In this document: positions 34,281-46,937 of the stretch, piece by piece
How positions within the stretch are numbered: position 1 is the first letter of the stretch
How the letters are laid out: each line of letters starts with the position of its first letter
DNA from: Actinacidiphila oryziradicis
Lineage (GTDB): Bacteria > Actinomycetota > Actinomycetes > Streptomycetales > Streptomycetaceae
DNA length: 64,000 nt
Assembly (NCBI RefSeq): GCF_005047355.1
Contig: NZ_SUMC01000005.1
Span: 230,060-294,059, forward strand
Reading direction: 5' to 3'
Notes under the pieces: generated by a model
The model's database searches: none
The model's input: the letters and a program-made list of their open reading frames with translations, nothing else
Told to the model about the DNA's origin: nothing
Made by a program: the position numbers and the translations under genes

Positions 34281-34544
34281 CTCCTGTCGGTGGCTAGGCC
34301 ACGTCGGGAAGGACCAGCACCCGCAGGGACCCATAGACGGGAGGCTTCATCGCTTTGCGCTCCGCGTCGTGCTGGCGGTGCGGGGCTGGCGACGGGCTCG
34401 CACCTACACCGCCAGCCCCGCCGTTCCAAGGTGCACGCGCGCATTCGGTGTCCCGGCGCATTTGCCAGTGGGGCGAGGTGAAGAAACTCACCAGCCGATC
34501 TCGGATGACGCCCGAGGTGCGCACGCCTGCGCGGACTCGCACTC
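34281..34544. mobile_element. Non-coding remnant behind the IS200/IS605-like end
   Basis: Between the hairpin end at 34248-34280 and the terminator at 34545 there is no credible gene on either strand and no recognisable transposase. The stretch most likely contains the decayed body of the element that truncated the sirtuin, or a non-autonomous derivative. The other end of the element could not be defined. Confidence 0.4.
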
Positions 34545-34577
34545 TGCGTACACCCCCGCCCCGCGGGGGTGTACGCA
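34545..34577 (-). terminator. Very strong hairpin after the aldo/keto reductase gene
   Basis: A perfect 14-bp stem (TGCGTACACCCCCG / CGGGGGTGTACGCA) with a 5-base loop begins 10 bp downstream of the minus-strand reductase stop. It is the strongest simple hairpin noted in the window and fits a terminator. Confidence 0.75.
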
Positions 34578-34586
34578 AGCACCCGG

Positions 34587-35570
34587 CTACCAGCGGCCGT
34601 GGACCTGGGCCCGGATCTGCCGGTCGTACAGGTCGGTGACGGCGTCGAGCGTGGCCTGCGGCAGCGGCGCCAGGGCGGCGGCTGCGGCGTTGGCGCGGGC
34701 CTGGTCGACGGAGCGGGCGCCGGGGATGACGGAGGTGACGCCGGGCTGCTGGATGATCCAGCGCAGAGCGGTCTGGGCCGGGGTGGCGCCCTCCGGGGCC
34801 AGGGCGGCGAATTCGGCGGCGGCCTCCAGGCCGGTCGCGAAGTCGACGCCGGAGAAGGTCTCGCCCTGGTCGAAGGACTCGCCGTGCCGGTTGTAGGTGC
34901 GGTGGTCGTCGGCCGGGAAGACGGTGTCCTTGGTGTACTTGCCCGACAGCAGTCCGGAGGCGAGCGGCACGCGCGCGATGATCCCGACGCCCGCCTCGGC
35001 GGCGGCGGGGAGGACGGCCTCCAACGGCTTGAGCCGGAAGGGGTTGAGGATGATCTGGACGCTCGCCGTGCCCGGCCGGGCGATCGCGGTCAGCGCCTCC
35101 TCGCAGGTCTCGACGCTGACGGCGTACGCGGCGATGCGCTGCTCCTCGACCAGGGTGTCGAGCGCGTCGTAGACGGCGTCCGACGAGTAGACGGCCGTGG
35201 GCGGGCAGTGCAGCTGCACCAGGTCCAGGGTGTCAACGCCGAGATTGGCCCGGGAGCGGTCGTTCCAGGCCCGGAAGTTGTCGAGTACGTAATTCTCGGC
35301 CATCTGCTCCAGGCGGCGGCCCATCTTCGTGGCGACAAATATCCCCGCGTCCGGCCGGTCCCGCAGATAGCGGCCGATCAGCTGCTCGCTCCGCCCGTCG
35401 CCGTACACGTCCGCGGTGTCGAAGAAGGTGACGCCCGCCTCGACCGCCGCGTCCAGCACGGCGAGGGCGTCCTCCTCCCGCACATCGCCCCAGTCGGCTC
35501 CCAGCTGCCAGGTCCCGAGTCCTACGACGGACACCTTGCGGCCCGTCCTGCCCAATACACGCTGCTCCAT
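34587..35570 (-). CDS. Aldo/keto reductase
   Basis: The 327-residue protein is a TIM-barrel aldo/keto reductase. The catalytic tetrad is visible as Asp and Tyr in [11 protein letters not shown], Lys in FVATKMGRR and His in LVQLHCPPT. The C-terminal NADPH site reads [22 protein letters not shown] 35570 begins [20 protein letters not shown], the family consensus opening. It reduces an aldehyde or ketone with NADPH; the substrate is unknown. It is divergent from the oxoprolinase gene. Confidence 0.93.
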   Translation of the reverse strand: MEQRVLGRTGRKVSVVGLGTWQLGADWGDVREEDALAVLDAAVEAGVTFFDTADVYGDGRSEQLIGRYLRDRPDAGIFVATKMGRRLEQMAENYVLDNFRAWNDRSRANLGVDTLDLVQLHCPPTAVYSSDAVYDALDTLVEEQRIAAYAVSVETCEEALTAIARPGTASVQIILNPFRLKPLEAVLPAAAEAGVGIIARVPLASGLLSGKYTKDTVFPADDHRTYNRHGESFDQGETFSGVDFATGLEAAAEFAALAPEGATPAQTALRWIIQQPGVTSVIPGARSVDQARANAAAAALAPLPQATLDAVTDLYDRQIRAQVHGRW

Positions 35571-35652
35571 GACCGCGATGTTACGACGCCTCGCGGCGGC
35601 GGCCGTACGGACGGATACTCCAATCACGACCTACCCAGGGAGGGAGACGGCT

Positions 35653-39264
<3,612 letters not shown>

Positions 39265-39321
39265 GCGGGGCACCCCCTCCCGGCACCGGAGCGCCGCCGC
39301 CGTGGGACTGGGAAGAGTGGT

Positions 39322-39436
39322 AGCCGATTCGTACCGCCGCGTGCTGTGGCGGCAGCTCCAGCGCGTCCGCCAGCTCCCGGCGGCTCAGCTCCCCCGCGAC
39401 CTCCAGCCACCACAGCGACAGCAGGTGCCGGTCTCC
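39322..39436 (-). pseudogene. Sigma-factor region-4-like fragment
   Basis: The minus-strand frame reads RHLLSLWWLEVAGELSRREL then ADALELPPQHAAVR. This resembles the region-4 helix-turn-helix of Streptomyces sigma-70-like proteins. Nothing recognisable precedes or follows it, and there is no start. It is a short remnant between two complete genes. Confidence 0.4.
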
Positions 39437-39530
39437 TTTTCTTCGCCGCTCCCCACGGCTCGGTCCGCCGGCCTCCCCGGGGACCCTTCATCGGCCGCCG
39501 GCGGCGCGGTCACGCGGCGCCCGCCGGGGC

Positions 39531-40958
39531 TCAAGCCCCGCCGGCCGCCAGCCGCCTCAGCACCGCCCTGGCGGCGTGGTGCCCCGGCATACCGTGCACG
39601 CCGGGCCCCGGCGGGGTCGCGGAGGAGCAGAGGAAGACCCCGGGGCGGGAGGTCGTGTACGGCACCCACGCGAGCTTCGGCCGCAGGACGGTCTGCAGTC
39701 CGGAGAAGGCCCCGCAGCTGATGTCGCCGCCCACATAGTTCGCGTTGCGGGCGGCGAGCTCGGCCGGCCCGCTGACCGCGCGCGCCAGGACGCGGTCACG
39801 GAAGCCGGGGGCGAAGCGTTCGAGCTGCCGCTCGATGGCGTCGGTGGCGTCGCCGTGCCAGCCGTTGGGGACATGGCCGTAGACCCAGAAGACGTGTTTG
39901 CCCTCCGGGGCGCGGGTCGGGTCGATGAGGCTGGGCTGGGCGGAGATCAGGAAGGGCGTCAGCGGCGGGCGGCCCCGCACCGCGCGCTGCAGGGCCTCGC
40001 CGATCTCGCCGTAGGTGGGGCCGATGTGCACGGTACCGGCCCGGCGGGCGGCCGGGGCGGTCCATGGGACGGGGCCGTCCAGGGCATAGTCGATCTTGAA
40101 GGCGGCGGGTCCGTACCGGTAGCCGCGGTAGGCGTCGCCGAGGTCGGCGATACGGGCCAGGGCGGTCGGCGAGGTGTCGAAGACGTACGCCCGGGCGGGC
40201 GGCAGCTCGTCGAGGTGGCGGATGGTGACGCCGGTATGGATCGTGCCGCCCAGCTCGCGGAGATACGAGGCCAGCGCGTCCGAGATCGCCTGCGAGCCGC
40301 CGCGCGCCACCGGCCAGCCGGCGTCGTGCGCCGCGAGGGCGAACATGAGCGCGGTCGCGCCGGTGAGGGGATTGGTCAGCGGCGCGATGGCATGGGCCGC
40401 GAGCCCTGCCAGCAGCCCGCGCGCCTTCGGGTCCCGGAAGCGGCGGGCGAGCAGGGCGACGGGCGGCAGACCGGTAAGCCCGAAGCGGGCGAAACGGATG
40501 GGGTCGCGCGGCAGGCCGAGCCACTGCGGGCGGAGGAAGTCGGCGGCGATGGTGTCCCAGTGGCCGACGTACGGGGCCAGCAGCCGCCGGTACGTCCCCG
40601 CGTCGCGCGGCCCGAGCGAGGCGGCCGTCTCGCCGACGCTGCGGGCCAGCACCGCCGCCGTACCGTCGTCGAAGGGGTGGGCCAGCGGCAGATCCGGGTG
40701 CAGCCACTCCAGCCCGTGCCGGGCCAGCGGCATGGCGCGGAAGGCGGGCGAACGCACCCCCATCGGGTGCACCGCCGAGCACGGGTCGTGCCGGAACCCC
40801 GGCAGCGTCAGCTCCTCGGTGCGGGCACCTCCCCCGACGGCCTCCCCGGCCTCGTAGAGCTCCACGGACAGCCCCGCCCGTGCCAGCTCGACCGCGGCCG
40901 TGAGGCCGTTGGGCCCGGCGCCGACCACGATCGCGTCCCTGACGCCGGCCCGGCTCAC
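39531..40958 (-). CDS. FAD-dependent oxidoreductase of the phytoene-desaturase family
   Basis: The 475-residue flavoprotein has an N-terminal dinucleotide loop ([20 protein letters not shown]), the second FAD motif [17 protein letters not shown], and a C-terminal [17 protein letters not shown]. That pattern fits the CrtI/PYROXD2-like amine-oxidase superfamily. No carotenoid biosynthetic genes lie nearby, so a carotenoid role is unlikely. Its GTG overlaps the stop of the inositol-phosphatase-like gene by GTGA, so both are in one operon, which suggests a shared pathway. Confidence 0.9.
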   Translation of the reverse strand: MSRAGVRDAIVVGAGPNGLTAAVELARAGLSVELYEAGEAVGGGARTEELTLPGFRHDPCSAVHPMGVRSPAFRAMPLARHGLEWLHPDLPLAHPFDDGTAAVLARSVGETAASLGPRDAGTYRRLLAPYVGHWDTIAADFLRPQWLGLPRDPIRFARFGLTGLPPVALLARRFRDPKARGLLAGLAAHAIAPLTNPLTGATALMFALAAHDAGWPVARGGSQAISDALASYLRELGGTIHTGVTIRHLDELPPARAYVFDTSPTALARIADLGDAYRGYRYGPAAFKIDYALDGPVPWTAPAARRAGTVHIGPTYGEIGEALQRAVRGRPPLTPFLISAQPSLIDPTRAPEGKHVFWVYGHVPNGWHGDATDAIERQLERFAPGFRDRVLARAVSGPAELAARNANYVGGDISCGAFSGLQTVLRPKLAWVPYTTSRPGVFLCSSATPPGPGVHGMPGHHAARAVLRRLAAGGA

Positions 40959-41773
40959 CGCGCGTTCCCCGGCGCCATCAGCCCGACGACCCGCCGCGCG
41001 GTGGCCGCGTCCCTGGCCACCGAGAAGGGCAGCGCGTTCCCGCCGGTGATCCGGAACGGCTCCCCCGCCGCCGTGGTGCTCGCCCCGCCCGCCTCGGTGA
41101 CCAGCAGCAGCCCCGCCGCGTGGTCCCAGGGGTGCTCCCAGGTGAAGGCCACCGCGTCCAGCTCACCGCGGGCCAGCTCCAGGTAGTCGAGCCCGGCGCA
41201 GCTGCACGGCCGGGGCAGCACTCCGTCGATCCCGAGCCCGTCCATCCCCCGTCGCTCCTGCGCGTCGAGGTAGGCGTACTGCGAGGTCGCCACCCGCAGC
41301 ACATCCCCGCCCACGGCGGTTCCAACTCGCTCCCCGTTGACGTACGCCCCCTGCCCCCGGCGGGCCGTGGCCAGCAGGCCCAGCCTCGGTACGTACGTCC
41401 ATGACGCGAACACCTCGCCGCCCCGCGCGAGCGCGACCAGCGTCCCGAACTCCGGTTTCCCGGCGACGAAGTTGGAGGTGCCGTCCACCGGGTCGACGAT
41501 CCAAACCGGTGCTTCGCCCCTGATCCGCTCCAGCACCCCCGGGTCAGCGCTCACGGCCTCCTCGCCGACCACCACCGAACCGGGCAGCAGCGCGCCGAGC
41601 TCCTTCGTGAGCCGTTCCTCCGCCCGCCGGTCCGCGATGGTGACCAGGTCCAGTGGACCGGTCTTCTCGCTCACGTCCCCCTCGGCGAGCCGTCGGAAGC
41701 GGGCGACGACCTCTTCCTCCGCCACGGTCCGGATCGCCGCGGTCACTGCGTCGAACGTCCTCTGCTCGATCAT
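40955..41773 (-). CDS. Inositol-monophosphatase-family phosphatase
   Basis: The 272-residue enzyme shows the metal-binding motifs of the family: [11 protein letters not shown] (Glu ligand), [15 protein letters not shown] (the DPxDGT core) and [19 protein letters not shown] (the C-terminal Asp). The family includes inositol, histidinol and nucleotide phosphatases; this one cannot be narrowed further. It begins with ATG 41773 and overlaps the FAD oxidoreductase gene by 4 bp. Confidence 0.92.
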   Translation of the reverse strand: MIEQRTFDAVTAAIRTVAEEEVVARFRRLAEGDVSEKTGPLDLVTIADRRAEERLTKELGALLPGSVVVGEEAVSADPGVLERIRGEAPVWIVDPVDGTSNFVAGKPEFGTLVALARGGEVFASWTYVPRLGLLATARRGQGAYVNGERVGTAVGGDVLRVATSQYAYLDAQERRGMDGLGIDGVLPRPCSCAGLDYLELARGELDAVAFTWEHPWDHAAGLLLVTEAGGASTTAAGEPFRITGGNALPFSVARDAATARRVVGLMAPGNAR

Positions 41774-41889
41774 GCGGTCATTTCATCAGACCTTTTCCGG
41801 ATTCCGCGATGCCCAAGACACACCCTGAAGGGGTGGCACCCCCCCCATCGGCGTGGCCTCCGACCCTACGTGCGTCCTAGTGTCGGAGG

Positions 41890-42135
41890 ATGCTCTACTC
41901 CACACCTGGACTCACGTCGGACGACCTGCGGGTCATCGAGGACATCGAGGCCTTCCGCTCCGAATTCCGGCACCGGCTGGCGGAACCACGACGTTGGCAA
42001 GGGCAGCTGCGCCGGTCCCTGACCGCGGCGGCGGTACGCGGCTCCACCCGCATCGAGGGTTACACGATTACCCCCGAGGACGCCGAGACGCTCGTGGCCG
42101 GCGGACCTTGGCGGGAACGGACGGAACCGCCGTGA
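41890..42135 (+). pseudogene. N-terminal fragment of a Fic-family protein
   Basis: The 81-residue frame contains SDDLRVIEDIEAFRSEFRHR then SLTAAAVRGSTRIEGYTITP, the N-terminal region and inhibitory-helix-like S/TxxxE/NG motif (RGSTRIEG) of Fic AMP-transferases. It then diverges after TLVAGGPW and stops. The Fic core motif HPFxxGNGR is absent. It cannot be active and is probably a remnant. Confidence 0.6.
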
Positions 42136-42322
42136 TCTACCGCCTGAAGGGCTCGCCGACGTGCGACCGGCCCATTGCCACGCCGTCCTCCGCGCCGTGA
42201 CATCCTTTCCGATGGACTGAACGATTCGACTCGGAGAAGAGAGTGTGCGTGAACAGCTCCGCCAAAACGTGCCCACCGCGGAGCCGTCGCCGTCGGCTTC
42301 CTGACCCTTTGCCGGAGGCGCC

Positions 42323-43138
42323 ATGAGCACTGCCCGACCGTCCGGAGTATGGGCAACCGCCGTGGGTGTCGCGCGGGTCCGCGCGTTGGAGAGCGAACGG
42401 GAGAAAGCCCTGTTCCGCGATCCGCTCGCGGCGGCGTTCACGGCCGCGGGCGGACTGCCGAAGGTCACGGGTACGCCGCCGCGACGGTGGGTCGCGGTCG
42501 CCTTCTCGATCGTGATCAGGACTAGGTTCCTGGACGAGCTGCTGGCCGAGGCGATGGCGGCGGGGGTCCGCCAGGTGGTGCTGCTGGGCGCGGGCATGGA
42601 CAGCAGGGCCTACCGGCTGGACTGGCCGGCGAAGACCCGTTTCTTCGAGGTCGACACGGCGGAGCCGTTGAACTTCAAGGAGTCGGTGCTGCGGGCGGAG
42701 CGGGCCGAACCGCGCTGCGAGCGGATCACGGTGCCGGTGGACCTGCGCGAGGACTGGCCCACGGTGCTGGCCGCAGCCGGTCATGACCTGGACGCCCCTA
42801 CGGTGTGGATCGCCGAGGGCCTGCTGATCTACCTTCCGGCGGACGCTGTCGACCGCCTCCTCGGCCAGATCGGGCACCTCTCCGCGCCCGGCAGCAGGAT
42901 GGGGCTCACGCTCGGCTCACGGGGCGTCCTGGAGCGCTTCGCGGAGGACCAGGAGACGGCGGCTTCGATGTGGGTCTCCGAGATGCCGGAGGACCCGATC
43001 GCCTGGCTGGCCGACATGGGCTGGACCGCGGAGGCGTTCACCGTCCGCGAGCGCGCCGCCGCCTACGGGCGGCCCGTCACCGTACCGGCCGCAGGCCCGG
43101 AAGGCCCGGGAGGCCTGGTCTCGGCGATCCGCCGGTAG
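42323..43138 (+). CDS. Class I SAM-dependent methyltransferase (TIGR00027-like)
   Basis: The 271-residue protein has the opening SGVWATAVGVARVRALESER and the SAM-binding region VVLLGAGMDSRAYRLDW with FEVDTAEPLNFK after it. This is the pattern of the leucine-carboxyl-methyltransferase-like group that is abundant in mycobacteria and Streptomyces. The WIAEGLLIYLP motif follows. Substrates of this group are mostly unknown. It stands alone. Confidence 0.92.
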   Translation: MSTARPSGVWATAVGVARVRALESEREKALFRDPLAAAFTAAGGLPKVTGTPPRRWVAVAFSIVIRTRFLDELLAEAMAAGVRQVVLLGAGMDSRAYRLDWPAKTRFFEVDTAEPLNFKESVLRAERAEPRCERITVPVDLREDWPTVLAAAGHDLDAPTVWIAEGLLIYLPADAVDRLLGQIGHLSAPGSRMGLTLGSRGVLERFAEDQETAASMWVSEMPEDPIAWLADMGWTAEAFTVRERAAAYGRPVTVPAAGPEGPGGLVSAIRR

Positions 43139-43498
43139 CACCACAGAGCCTCCCAACGGCCGGATTCCCTGACACAGAACACGAATCCACCCGACCCCAC
43201 GGCCACCCCCAGCCGACCCCTCCACCAAATGGCCGTGCCATCCAAAAAGGCCCGCCCAGGTCAGCGCAACACCACCCGGCCAACTTCAATGTCCAAGGAC
43301 AACAGGCCTACCGATGGAGCCAGTTGTCATCGACAAAGCCACCGCCGGCTGGTTCACGCACCGCAGGTACCCGGAGACGGCCACGTTCTGAGACCCCATC
43401 TTGGCGCTGACGCGGGAGGTCACGGCGGACGAAGTGCCGCTGCGGCCCACACGTAGGGTTCCCAGGAGGTACCAGCCGGCGTACCGGGCAGCCCAATA
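43139..43498. other. Gene-poor gap
   Basis: No supported gene lies in these 360 bases. A 25-codon plus-strand frame at 43314-43391 reads ATAGWFTHRRYPETATF at its end and looks like a protein tail rather than a peptide gene. No repeat or clear hairpin was noticed. Confidence 0.4.
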
Positions 43499-43699
43499 TC
43501 AGACCTCGAGGAAGCGGTCGAACTCGCCTGCCTGGACGCTGCGTATGAAAGACCGCAGCCCGGCGGGCGTGGTGGTCACGATATCGCCGGGAGCATCGCT
43601 CTCGCGCAGCTTGACAGTCCCATCCTCACCTGCCGCGACGTAGAGGCAGTTGGCCGCCTCACCACTGAACGAAGACTTCTGCCAGTCATGGACGGACAC
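43499..43699 (-). CDS. DUF397 protein
   Basis: The 66-residue protein carries the complete DUF397 pattern: WQKSSFSGEAANCLYVAAG, VKLRESDAPG and LRSFIRSVQAGEFD. DUF397 proteins are encoded next to XRE-type regulators with a DUF5753 domain and act as their small partners, as in BldB-like and toxin-antitoxin-like pairs. Here the upstream partner is degraded, so this copy may be orphaned. Confidence 0.85.
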   Translation of the reverse strand: MSVHDWQKSSFSGEAANCLYVAAGEDGTVKLRESDAPGDIVTTTPAGLRSFIRSVQAGEFDRFLEV

Positions 43700-43711
43700 G
43701 TTCGCTCCCCT

Positions 43712-43903
43712 TCAGATAACTCGTGCGATGCTGCGGATCAGGTCGCGGGACTCCGCCGGTTTGAGGGCACATCCTTCCATCCTGTCCAGGACGGTTTGGT
43801 ACTTCACCAACTGCGCCGGGGCGTCGAGGAACTCGGAGCCGTGATCTGTGTCGAGCTGGACTGTATCGAGTTGGGGCACGAGGCCGCAGAAGTAGACGAC
43901 GGA
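43712..43903 (-). pseudogene. C-terminal remnant of an XRE/DUF5753 regulator
   Basis: A minus-strand frame reads SEFLDAPAQLVKYQTVLDRM then EGCALKPAESRDLIRSIARVI before its stop. This is the standard C terminus of the DUF5753 regulators that pair with DUF397 proteins. The helix-turn-helix and most of the DUF5753 domain are missing; coding sense is lost above about 43903. It ends 12 bp before the DUF397 gene, the normal operon order. Confidence 0.65.
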
Positions 43904-44029
43904 CTGTCCGGAACTGGGGAAGGTGCCGGAGCCCGGCTCCCCGTCGGAGGCCGGGCTGCGGCTGCTCGGGGAAGTCGCCGCGGGCGGATTGGTACGCGCC
44001 CAGAGCCCGAGCCACGACCGGGGCCGGGC

Positions 44030-45562
44030 TCAGGCCGGGTCCGGCACCCGGTTCGCGGGATCGGTGGGGGCGACCACCGGCTCCGGGGTGTGGCGGGGCA
44101 GCAGCAGGGCCGGCACCAGCGCCAACGCCATCAGGGCGACGGCCCAGCCGTAGGTGTGCTGGAAGGCTTCCGCCACGCGTGGCGCGATCGCCCGCCGGGC
44201 CCCGGCCGGCAGTGCCTGCACCGCGCCGAGGGCGTTGCCCTTCCGGCTGGCCGGCCGCCCAGCCGCCCGCCCGGCCAGCCGGTCGGCCAACGCTCCCGAC
44301 AGCAGCACGGAAATCAAGGCCGTCCCGACCGACCCGGCGACCTGCTGGATGATGCTCAGCGCGGTGCTGGCGGCCGGTACCACCTCGTGTGCGAGGTTAC
44401 GGGTCACGGCTGTCATCGTGGGCATCAGCGTCATTCCCACTCCGACGCCCATCACGCACCCCGCCCCGCACAACACCCAGTACGGCGTTCCGGCCGCGAC
44501 CTGGGTGGTGAAGAGCAGAAACCCGGTGGTCGCCACCGCCACTCCGACCGGCACCATCCTGGCCGGGGCGATCTTGTCCGCCAGCCGGGTCGCGATCTGC
44601 ATCGTGATCCCGGTGGCCAGGGTCTGCGGCGCTGCCAGCAGCCCGGCGCCGGTCGCGCTCTGCCCCCGTACGAGCTGGTAGTACAGCGGCCCCAGCAGCA
44701 GCGACCCGAGGAAGGCGCAGCAGAAAAGCGCCAGCGCGCCGGCACCCGCGCCGAACACCCGGCGCCGGAACAGCCGCAGGTCGACCAGCGGGTGCCGGGC
44801 GGTCAGCGCCCGGACCGTGAAAGCGCCGACCAGCGCGGCGCCGAGGAGTGTCGGCACCAGCGCGCCGGGGGAGCCGAAGTCGCCCCGTTCACCCCCGGTG
44901 GACAGCCCGTAGACCAGCGCGGCCAGGCCGGGCGAGAGGGTCAGCAGACCGGGCACATCCAGCCGGCGGGCGGCCTGCGGAGTGCCGCGCCGCAGGAGCC
45001 GTGCCGCGAGCACGAGGACCAGGGCCCCGATGGGCAGATTGACGAAGAAAATCGCCCGCCAGGAGATCGCGTCCACCAGCCAGCCGCCCAGTACCGGTCC
45101 GGACAGCGGGCCGATCAGCACCGGAATCCCCAGGATGCTCATCGTCCGCCCGGCCCTGGCCGGATCGGCGGCCCGGATCACGATCGTCATCCCGGCCGGC
45201 GTGACCATGCCGCCGCCCAGCCCCTGGAGCACCCGGAAGGCGATGAGCATCCCGGTGTTGCAGGACAGTCCCGCCAGTGCCGAGCCGAGCGTGAACAAGG
45301 CGATCGAGAAGATATAGACATGCTTGGTGCCGAACCTGCCAATGGCCCAGGCGGTCACCGGGATCACCGAGGCCAGCGCCAGCGTGTAGCCGGTGGCCAC
45401 CCACTGAATCGTGGCCAGCGGGGCGTGGAAGCCCTCGGAGAGGTGATTGAGTGCGACATTGACGATGGTCGTGTCGAGGATCGTCATCGTCGATCCGAGG
45501 ACGACGACCATGGCGATCACCGTGATGCCGTGATCGCGGCCCGAGCCACTGGCTGTTGTCAT
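44030..45562 (-). CDS. MFS drug:H+ antiporter of the DHA2 (14-TM) type
   Basis: The 510-residue protein has about 14 membrane segments. The DHA2 signature LDTTIVNVALNHLSE lies in segment 1, RVLQGLGGGMVTPAGM in segment 4, and the antiporter motif GIPVLIGPLSGPVLGGWLV in segment 5. These match EmrB/QacA-type exporters. The ATG at 45562 lies 24 bp after the stop of the FMN reductase gene, so the two are cotranscribed. Opposite them is a SoxR-type regulator, so the pump may export redox-active compounds; that is inference. Confidence 0.93.
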   Translation of the reverse strand: MTTASGSGRDHGITVIAMVVVLGSTMTILDTTIVNVALNHLSEGFHAPLATIQWVATGYTLALASVIPVTAWAIGRFGTKHVYIFSIALFTLGSALAGLSCNTGMLIAFRVLQGLGGGMVTPAGMTIVIRAADPARAGRTMSILGIPVLIGPLSGPVLGGWLVDAISWRAIFFVNLPIGALVLVLAARLLRRGTPQAARRLDVPGLLTLSPGLAALVYGLSTGGERGDFGSPGALVPTLLGAALVGAFTVRALTARHPLVDLRLFRRRVFGAGAGALALFCCAFLGSLLLGPLYYQLVRGQSATGAGLLAAPQTLATGITMQIATRLADKIAPARMVPVGVAVATTGFLLFTTQVAAGTPYWVLCGAGCVMGVGVGMTLMPTMTAVTRNLAHEVVPAASTALSIIQQVAGSVGTALISVLLSGALADRLAGRAAGRPASRKGNALGAVQALPAGARRAIAPRVAEAFQHTYGWAVALMALALVPALLLPRHTPEPVVAPTDPANRVPDPA

Positions 45563-45585
45563 TGCACGAGTCCTGTTCCGTCTGG

Positions 45586-46200
45586 TCAGGCGGCGTACGG
45601 GCGGACCGCCTTGGCCTCCCGCAATGCCCGCGCCCACCAGGCGAGCTGGTCGAGCATCGTCTTGGCCGCGCCGCCGCAACCGTCTGGACTGATCGGCTCC
45701 CCCTGGTCGTCGAACTGGCTCCACGCGCCATGGAAGCTGACGGTGTCCCGGACGGTCACCGCATGCAGCTCCGCGAAGACCACCCTCAGCTGCTCCACCG
45801 CCCGCAGCCCGCCAGACACGCCGCCGTACGAGACAAATCCGACCGGCTTGGCGTACCACTCCCTGCTGTGCCAGTCCACGGCGTTCTTCAACGACGCCGG
45901 AAAGCTGTGGTTGTACTCCGGCGTGACCACCACGAAGGCGTCCGCCGCCGCCAGCCGGGGCGTCAGCTCCCCCAGCGCGCGGGCAGCCTCGGGCGCCGGC
46001 GGGCTCCCGAAGGGCGGCATCTCCAGCGGCAGCCTGATCCCGGCCAGATCCACCACATCAACGGTCATATCGGTTCGCCCGGCCGCCTGCCCGGCGAACC
46101 AGTTCGCGACGGTCGGGCCGAACCGGCCCTCCCGGACGCTGCCGATGATCACCGCGAGCCGCAGCTGCTCCGCTCGGCGAGGTTCGGTGTTCTCAGGCAT
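45586..46200 (-). CDS. NADPH-dependent FMN reductase
   Basis: The 204-residue flavodoxin-fold enzyme shows the phosphate-binding loop IIGSVREGRFGPTVANW and the conserved TPEYNHSFPASLKNAVDW motif. It reduces FMN or quinones with NADPH. It lies upstream of the MFS gene and opposite the SoxR-type gene. A similar reductase belongs to the known SoxR regulon of Streptomyces coelicolor, so control by the adjacent regulator is plausible. Confidence 0.92.
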   Translation of the reverse strand: MPENTEPRRAEQLRLAVIIGSVREGRFGPTVANWFAGQAAGRTDMTVDVVDLAGIRLPLEMPPFGSPPAPEAARALGELTPRLAAADAFVVVTPEYNHSFPASLKNAVDWHSREWYAKPVGFVSYGGVSGGLRAVEQLRVVFAELHAVTVRDTVSFHGAWSQFDDQGEPISPDGCGGAAKTMLDQLAWWARALREAKAVRPYAA

Positions 46201-46273
46201 GGCTGATTCCCTTTGTCCAGTCGTATGGGTCCCTGCGACGACCGGGGCCCGGCCCTCGTGGGAACAGACTCGT

Positions 46274-46293
46274 ACTTAAACAAAGGTTCAAGT
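46274..46293. promoter_or_regulatory. Candidate SoxR operator
   Basis: The interval between the FMN reductase and soxR-like genes has ACTTAAAC-AAAG-GTTCAAGT, an 8+4+8 inverted repeat with one mismatch. SoxR and other MerR proteins bind palindromes of about this length in spacer-elongated promoters. It lies 18 bp before the regulator's ATG. Confidence 0.55.
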
Positions 46294-46311
46294 CAAGGTA
46301 CGCTGGCCGGC

Positions 46312-46767
46312 ATGCCACCCAACGCGGCAATCCCCAAGGAACTCACCATCGGAGAGCTGTCCGCCCGTAGCGGCGTCCCCACCTCCGCCCTGCGTTTCTA
46401 CGAGCGCGAAGGGCTCATCGACAGCCGCCGGACCACCGGAAACCAGCGCCGCTACCACCGCGCCACCCTGCGCCGGATCGCCTTCGTCCGCGCTTCGCAG
46501 ACCGTCGGCATACCGCTGGCGAAAATCCGCGAGGTGCTGGGCTTCCTCCCGAAGGGCGCCGCCCCCACCCGGGAATTCTGGATCCGGGCCTCCGAGTGCT
46601 GGAGCCAGGAGATCAACGACCGCATCGCGAAGATGGAGCGCATGCGGGACCGTTTCACCGCCTGCATCGGCTGCGGCTGCCTGTCCTTCGACGAGTGCCG
46701 GCTCATCAACCCCGACGATGTCCTTTCGCAGGGCGGCCCGGGGCCCCGCCGGCTGCTGGACCCCTGA
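46312..46767 (+). CDS. soxR: SoxR-type redox-sensing MerR-family regulator
   Basis: The 151-residue protein has the MerR helix-turn-helix (LTIGELSARSGVPTSALRFY), a long dimerisation helix, and the [2Fe-2S] cysteine motif CIGCGCLSFDEC (C-x2-C-x-C-x5-C), which defines SoxR. In actinomycetes SoxR responds mainly to redox-active antibiotics and induces export and reductase genes. The divergent reductase-plus-MFS operon fits exactly that job. ATG 46312 is preceded by a candidate SoxR palindrome. Whether the genome has another soxR cannot be seen here. Confidence 0.94.
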   Translation: MPPNAAIPKELTIGELSARSGVPTSALRFYEREGLIDSRRTTGNQRRYHRATLRRIAFVRASQTVGIPLAKIREVLGFLPKGAAPTREFWIRASECWSQEINDRIAKMERMRDRFTACIGCGCLSFDECRLINPDDVLSQGGPGPRRLLDP

Positions 46768-46937
46768 CGGATCGCCGCCGTAATGCCGATCTCGTCCATC
46801 GCGACGTTCGCCGGCCACCGCGCCGGCCGCGAGGCGTACACCCCAGGGGCATCTGGTTGACACGTCCGCGTTTCTCTCGCATAGGGTTCTCAGGATCCGG
46901 CCCGGCCCACCGCCCGGGCCTTCACGAGGGACTGCAG

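Noticed and set aside
42323..43138. Reading the TIGR00027-like methyltransferase and the Fic fragment as one defence island
   Set aside because: The Fic fragment lacks its catalytic core and there is no companion nuclease or toxin gene, so a functional system is not supported.
43314..43391. 25-residue frame MEPVVIDKATAGWFTHRRY..., considered as a precursor peptide
   Set aside because: No ribosome-binding site, no modifying enzymes nearby, and no leader/core pattern; it looks like the tail of a lost protein.
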